NCBI GenBank assembly: GCA_012932295.1
Contig: JAAONU010000017.1
Location: forward strand, 3,224,001-3,288,000
Direction of reading: 5' to 3'
Length of the DNA stretch: 64,000 bases
Origin: Cyclina sinensis
Lineage: Eukaryota > Mollusca > Bivalvia > Venerida > Veneridae
The translations under genes were made by a program, and so were the position numbers. This document shows positions 39,101 to 45,100 of this stretch, one piece after another; the first letter of the stretch is position 1, and each line of letters begins with the position of its first letter. The notes beneath the pieces were generated by a model, which had not been told where the DNA came from, did no database searches, and was given only the letters and a program-made list of their open reading frames with translations.

Positions 39101-42100
39101 AATGCTTTACTGTACCAAATCCATTCACTTATTTTAGAGTCATGCAAACGATACATCCCTGTATTTCTTCAAAAGTAATAGCAGCTAGGAACAAGGTTTG
39201 TGATATAGGTAACTGTATTAATTAATAGTAATAATTAATTTATATTGTCTTCATTGTTTTTCTGCATTGATTTAATATTTAACTTTATGACATGTCATTG
39301 TTACATTTGCTATATTGAACAAGAATTGTGTCTTCCATACAACAGATGTCACTGGATGGTTTATTTAAAGGAGGGAACATGCAGGCGTAGATAATTGAAG
39401 TTAAATTTATACAGAATAATCGGAAAATGTATCACTTGTTTCAAATATAGAAATGTGAAATAAAACTTCCATGATCAAAGGTGAAAATGTGTCTGGAATA
39501 ACCTTTAGAATGTATTACATTATGAAGTGTTTGATTTTTTTAAAACTTTTAGATGTTTTTCATCGTGTGCCCTATGCTTTGGGCAAGGGTGGTTCATTTA
39601 AAACATTTTCCACATCTATAGACATCATTATTTGTAAGTATTGTTTGAAATGGTTGAATAAAAATTACAAAAAAAATACACAACATTTTATGTCTGCATG
39701 TACAAACAAATATTCCTTACATTTTATTTAAAGTCATGTTTAACAATTTCTCGAGGGATATTTTTAATTGTTTTCCCACACTTGTTTGTTTTACCTTCAA
39801 AGCCTCAGTATCTTGATGCTACGTTGACCAAAAGGTTTATCAAATAAATAACTTGAAAAAAAGGTTTCTGCATTATTTTATTTAGTCCTTCAACCTTTGC
39901 TGTAGTTGCCCTTCTGAAGAAGTTAATTGATATTCACTACTTTAAGGAATATAACTACACAAACACTCATCAGTTAGTCCTTTAAACATCTGTGGTAAGT
40001 ACACAGTAGCTCCAAATGGTATTTGAGTTCATTTATGCCGCTATGAAAAATGATAAAGAAGTGGAAATAAAGTCTTTTTTAAAAATATTTTCTAAAACTT
40101 GTTTATCTGTAAGAACATTTGATCATACATTTTTAACTTGATCATTTACATAAATAGCTCTCCCGTGGTAAGTAAACAACATCCCAAAATGATACCGCTA
40201 TATCTAGTAATGCCGAAAGGCAACTAAGGCTCCAAAAACAGCCAATGACTAGGTTGTTACTTTGCAAGGCATTCACTACAAGAATATGAAACGACTTTTG
40301 AAACAATACATAGTTTCAAGAAGTAAAACAATATCGTGGTTAAACTTTAAAAAATACTGTGATCTCTCTATTAGTGTCGGCCTCTTAATTTTAACAAAGA
40401 GGCCTATCATTTTCTTTATCTCTGACTAACCTATTTTTAACTTGAAATAAACATTGTAAAATAAATAAATATTATATGGCTTCTTTCACAGGTTATAATT
40501 TTAAAATAATTGCTTACCATTAACATTAAAGTGTGAAGAAATGTAACATATTTCCTGTGTCAATATTGTACATCAGTAGTTACAACAGAACAGACTGTTT
40601 AAATTCGAAAGTGAGTCTTAGCAACGTAAACGGAGATTCTTATAAGCTAAAACTACTTTTGTCCCCAAGTGCTCTTTTTGCTGTAAATTAATCACCATAA
40701 TACATATAAACAAGTCCTTTGATATTTTTGTCTCTATAAAGATTGATAAAACTAAAACAAAGCAGAAAGAATATATCTTAAAACTGTTGTTTAGCTGTTA
40801 GCACAGGTGAGCTAACATTTCTTTAATGCATCTTTTATCACTGAAATAATAGTTATTTTATGCTTTTCAGGTTTCATTTTTGTTTTCAAGATAGCAAAAG
40901 AATACAAATTTGGGTATAAGCAGCAATGAATTTTAAGATTATATAAATATAAATCCATAATCTTTGATGCCGTAAAATATTACATTGTGAAATAATACTG
41001 TCTATTTTTTTCTTTTAGTCATAATGTTTGGTAAGCTTAGTTGCACAGTTTAGGGTATTTGTCAAAAAATATACTTTTGGGACTTAAGGCTCACCTGAGT
41101 TGACTCGCTGAATATCTAATTATACAGGAAATGACCTCATAAAAGATAGGCATTTTGGAAAACTACTGCCGTTAGCATTTTATTATTGTTTCCAGTCCCA
41201 CAAAAGACACAAGGGGCTGCCCGCAAGATTATTCTGTATGAGTTTCCAGAGAGTGGCAGCTGGAATAATATTGTAATCAGTCGTTCTTGTAAAAAAATAT
41301 TTTATGAGCTCAGGTGAGCTATCCCGATTTCATTAACCTAAGATAAAATAAAACTAAACTGTGCCACTGATAAGAATTTTCACTGCATGTTAAAAATTAA
41401 TATAGATTCTACTATTGTTAATTTAGGGATCATGTCTTGACCGCAAGTGAAGCATTGTGTCGCTAAATGCATGTTGGTATCCTGCTTTTTGGCTTTTTGT
41501 ATTGATAAAGCTTAACGGCAGTTGTTCATTTTCAAAATGCCCAGAAAATATTTTGACAGAAAAAAATACATTTTTGTAGCATTTATATTAGTTAAGCACG
41601 AGAAAATGATTGGTAATACATTAAGCAAATTCTTGCTAAATTTTATCATGATGAATGTGTGTAAAAATAGAAATATTTTAAACTTGACTGTTTTATCATT
41701 ATTATCATAATTAATCTTTAATAACATGTATGTGGTATATGTGCGTTAATGTGTTTCACTTGTACAGCAATAATTTAACAAAGTAAGTAAAAAAAGCAAA
41801 ATGTCTTCACCTGGAATAGAAATAAAAAATCAGAAATAAGGCAAAAACTACGCTAGAAATTGTTAAAGTTAGACCAACTTTATGGACTAGTATGGAAGTG
41901 TGATAGATCAGAAATAAGGCAAAAACTACGCTAGAAATTGTTAAAGTTAGACAAACTTTATGCACTAGTATGGAAGTGTGGTAGATCAGAAATAAGGCAA
42001 AAACTATGCTAGAAATTGTTAAAGTTAGACAAACTTTATGCACTAGTATGGAAGTGTGGTAGATCAGAAATAAGGCAAAAACTACGCTAGAAATTGTTAA

Positions 42101-45100
42101 AGTTAGACAAACTTTATGGACTAGTATGGAAGTGTGTTAGATCAGAAATAAGGCAAAAACAATGCTAGAAATTGTTAAAGTTAGACAAACTTTATGGACT
42201 AGTTTGGAAGTGTGGTAGATCAGAAATAAGGCAAAAACTATGCTAGAAATTGTTAAAGTTAGACAAACTTTATGCAATAGTATGGAAGTGTGGTAGATCA
42301 GAAATAAGGCAAAAACTACGCTAGAAATTGTTAAAGTTAGACAAACTTTATGGACTAGTATGGAAGTGAGGTAGATCAGAAATAAGGCAAAAACTACGCT
42401 AGAAATTGTTAAAGTTAGACAAACTTTATGCACTAGTATGGAAGTGTGGTAGATCAGAAATAAGGCCAAAACTACGCTAGAAATTGTTAAAGTTAGACAA
42501 ACTTTATGCACTAGTATGGAAGTGTGGTAGATCAGAAATAAGGCAAAAACTACGCTAGAAATTGTTAAAGTTAGACAAACTTTATGCACTAGTATGGAAG
42601 AAATTGTTAAAGTTAGACCAACTTTATGGACTAGTATGGAAGTGTGGTAGATCAGAAATAAGGCAAAAACTATGCTAGAAATTGTTAAAGTTAGACAAAC
42701 TTTATGCACTAGTATGGAAGTGTGTAGAAATTGTTAAAGTTAGACAAACTTTATGGACTCGTATGGAAGTGTGGTAGATCAGAAATAAGGCAAAAACTAC
42801 GCTAGAAATTGTTAAAGTTAGACAAACTTTATGGACTAGTATGGAAGTGTGTAGAAATTGTTAAAGTTAGACAAACTTTATGGACCCGTATGGAAGTGTG
42901 GTAGATCAGAAATAAGGCAAAAACTATGCTAGAAATTGTTAAAGTTAGACAAACTTCAGGGACTCGTATGGAAGTTTTGTATACATCATTTCCTTTTCAT
43001 TATGCCAGATTATCTCGAGTTGAGTGTTCAAATTAAGAAAATGTCCTTGTGTTGACCTTGAGCCTGGTAACACATGGAAAATGCTGTTGAATGAGATATA
43101 ATTTCATAATTTTTTTCCCTGAACTTTAGCCTCTGTATAAGCAAGATAAGAATCTTTAGAATGAACTATTATGTTAGGCGACCTACTTAGGCCACAGTTC
43201 GGCAAAATATACCGACTAAATTTGTCATGTCAGATAAAATCAGAATAACTATCTCCAAAGTACACATTGATGAGGTTGCGTTATGTCCACTGCATGAAAA
43301 GTTTGAACATGAGATTTAGATCCCTCTAAAGTAGCCTTCCAATGAACAATTACTGAATAACATTGTCAATTAGACTGATTGCTTCATGTGAAATACTATG
43401 AATATAGCTTAATTTAATTCCTATTGAAAGTAACGACATGTAGAAAACATACTTTAAGACAGTGTGTTATTATACAAGCATTCTAATTGTCTCAGCTATG
43501 CTCCCCGTTCTTATGACTACGTTTAATGAGAAATTGTGTCCGAATATGTGCTTTTGTGTAGCAATAGTAATGTTGCTTATTGCTGTTCTCCAAGGCTATA
43601 TTTTCCTAATTACATTCCATTATATAACAAAATACAGTTCTATACTTTACGCACATGGCCATTGTTTCTGTGAGTTTTAACCACGGTAGTTAAGATAAAA
43701 TACAGATACCATATACAACATTTGACATAACCCTGTTTATATGTCTTAACTTCCAGAAAACATTTCGTGAATGATGTAGACCATAACAAATAAATTTATC
43801 CATTAAATGTTGTCGTTAGGGAAACTGAAGTGTGCATTTTGTTTGGTTTTCATTTCTTTCTAGAAATGCCGTAGTGTCTCACCTCATGCAAACCAACACA
43901 TCTTATTGTTTTGTGTGCTTAAACTTTAAAAAACACATCTCATTGCTTTGTTGTCAGATGGCGTGTTTGTAGTCTAGTTGTAGAAGGGTTTTAATGTTTG
44001 CCAATTGTTTACTGTGTGCATTGTTTTTGTTTAATTAAGCTTCTCAAATTAGATATTTGGTTTAGCAACTCATTTAAAAGTTCTTTCATTTTTGTGTTTC
44101 TTTCTCTCTCTCTTGTGTATGCTTTTTAGGTGCAGGCACGCGTGTACATGAGCCATTGATTTTAATTTTTTCTGCACACAAAGTATAGATTTTACCATCA
44201 AGTATTAAAGATGACGAAATTTTAAGACAGCAAAACAATATTTTGACATGTCTAAAGAACGATTTTATCAAGAAAATTTTGATTAAACCGCTGTAAGTAC
44301 CTCAAAAAGAATCAAAGATTTATTCCTACAGACAAATTTGCAGTTCTGTGAAGTTTTTTTTCCTATCACAACAAATACACTTTTATATGAAGCGGAGCTG
44401 GTCGGTACTGCTTTAAGCAATTGCTTGACATATTTCTCCCCTGCTGAAACAGGGACAGATGCTTGATACAAGCTGGATTTATATTCCTTTAAATGCTTAA
44501 CTACTGTTAAGAAAAAAAGCAAATCTTTCATGGCTTTTAAAATTGGTGCAACTATGAACTAGCTGTAATATTTTCAAAGAAGGTGATTGCACATTAAAAA
44601 TGGCGCAGCAGTTGTGCAAATTTCATTTTTATCTCGTCCTTACACATAATCAGTTTCTCTGTTTGCTTTTTCTAACTCGGTGGAAAATAAATACATAGAT
44701 CTATATTCAACAACACTAACTAGTGTCCATAGTATTTGTATTATCAATTCATAATACTCAAAAACCATATTGCAGTTTCTAAATTTATACATTTGAATGT
44801 TTTCTCCCTTTTTCAGGTGTGATCCTTGAAGACTTGCTGGAGAATGTTAATTTCAGTCCAACGTTACTGCGTGTTGTCCGAGTATTCCGAATTGGGCGTG
44901 TTTTGCGTCTGATCAAGGCCGCCAAGGGTATCCGAAAACTGATGTTTGCGCTCATCATCTCACTTCCAGCGTTGTTTAACATCGGAATGTTGTTATTCCT
45001 CATTATGTATATATATGCTATTATCTGTCTTTCAACATTTCAAAATTTAAAAATAACTGGAGCTCTCGATGAAGACGTTGTAAATTTCAAAACTTTTGGA

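Larger units (their letters stand above)
39871..44816 (+). other. Region between isoform A poly(A) site and exon B
   Basis: This is intron for the B isoform and downstream flank for the A isoform. It holds an inverted 'gctcacctgag / ctcaggtgagc' pair at 41088-41322 and a 78-bp minisatellite (41829-42975). The acceptor for exon B is TTCTCCCTTTTTCAG at 44816. No further exon is seen. Confidence 0.65.

Noticed and set aside
42137..42709. 190-residue minus-strand open frame of repeated hydrophobic 26-residue units
   Set aside because: It is translation of the 78-bp minisatellite, whose length is a multiple of three. It has no splice or promoter context and no relation to a known protein.
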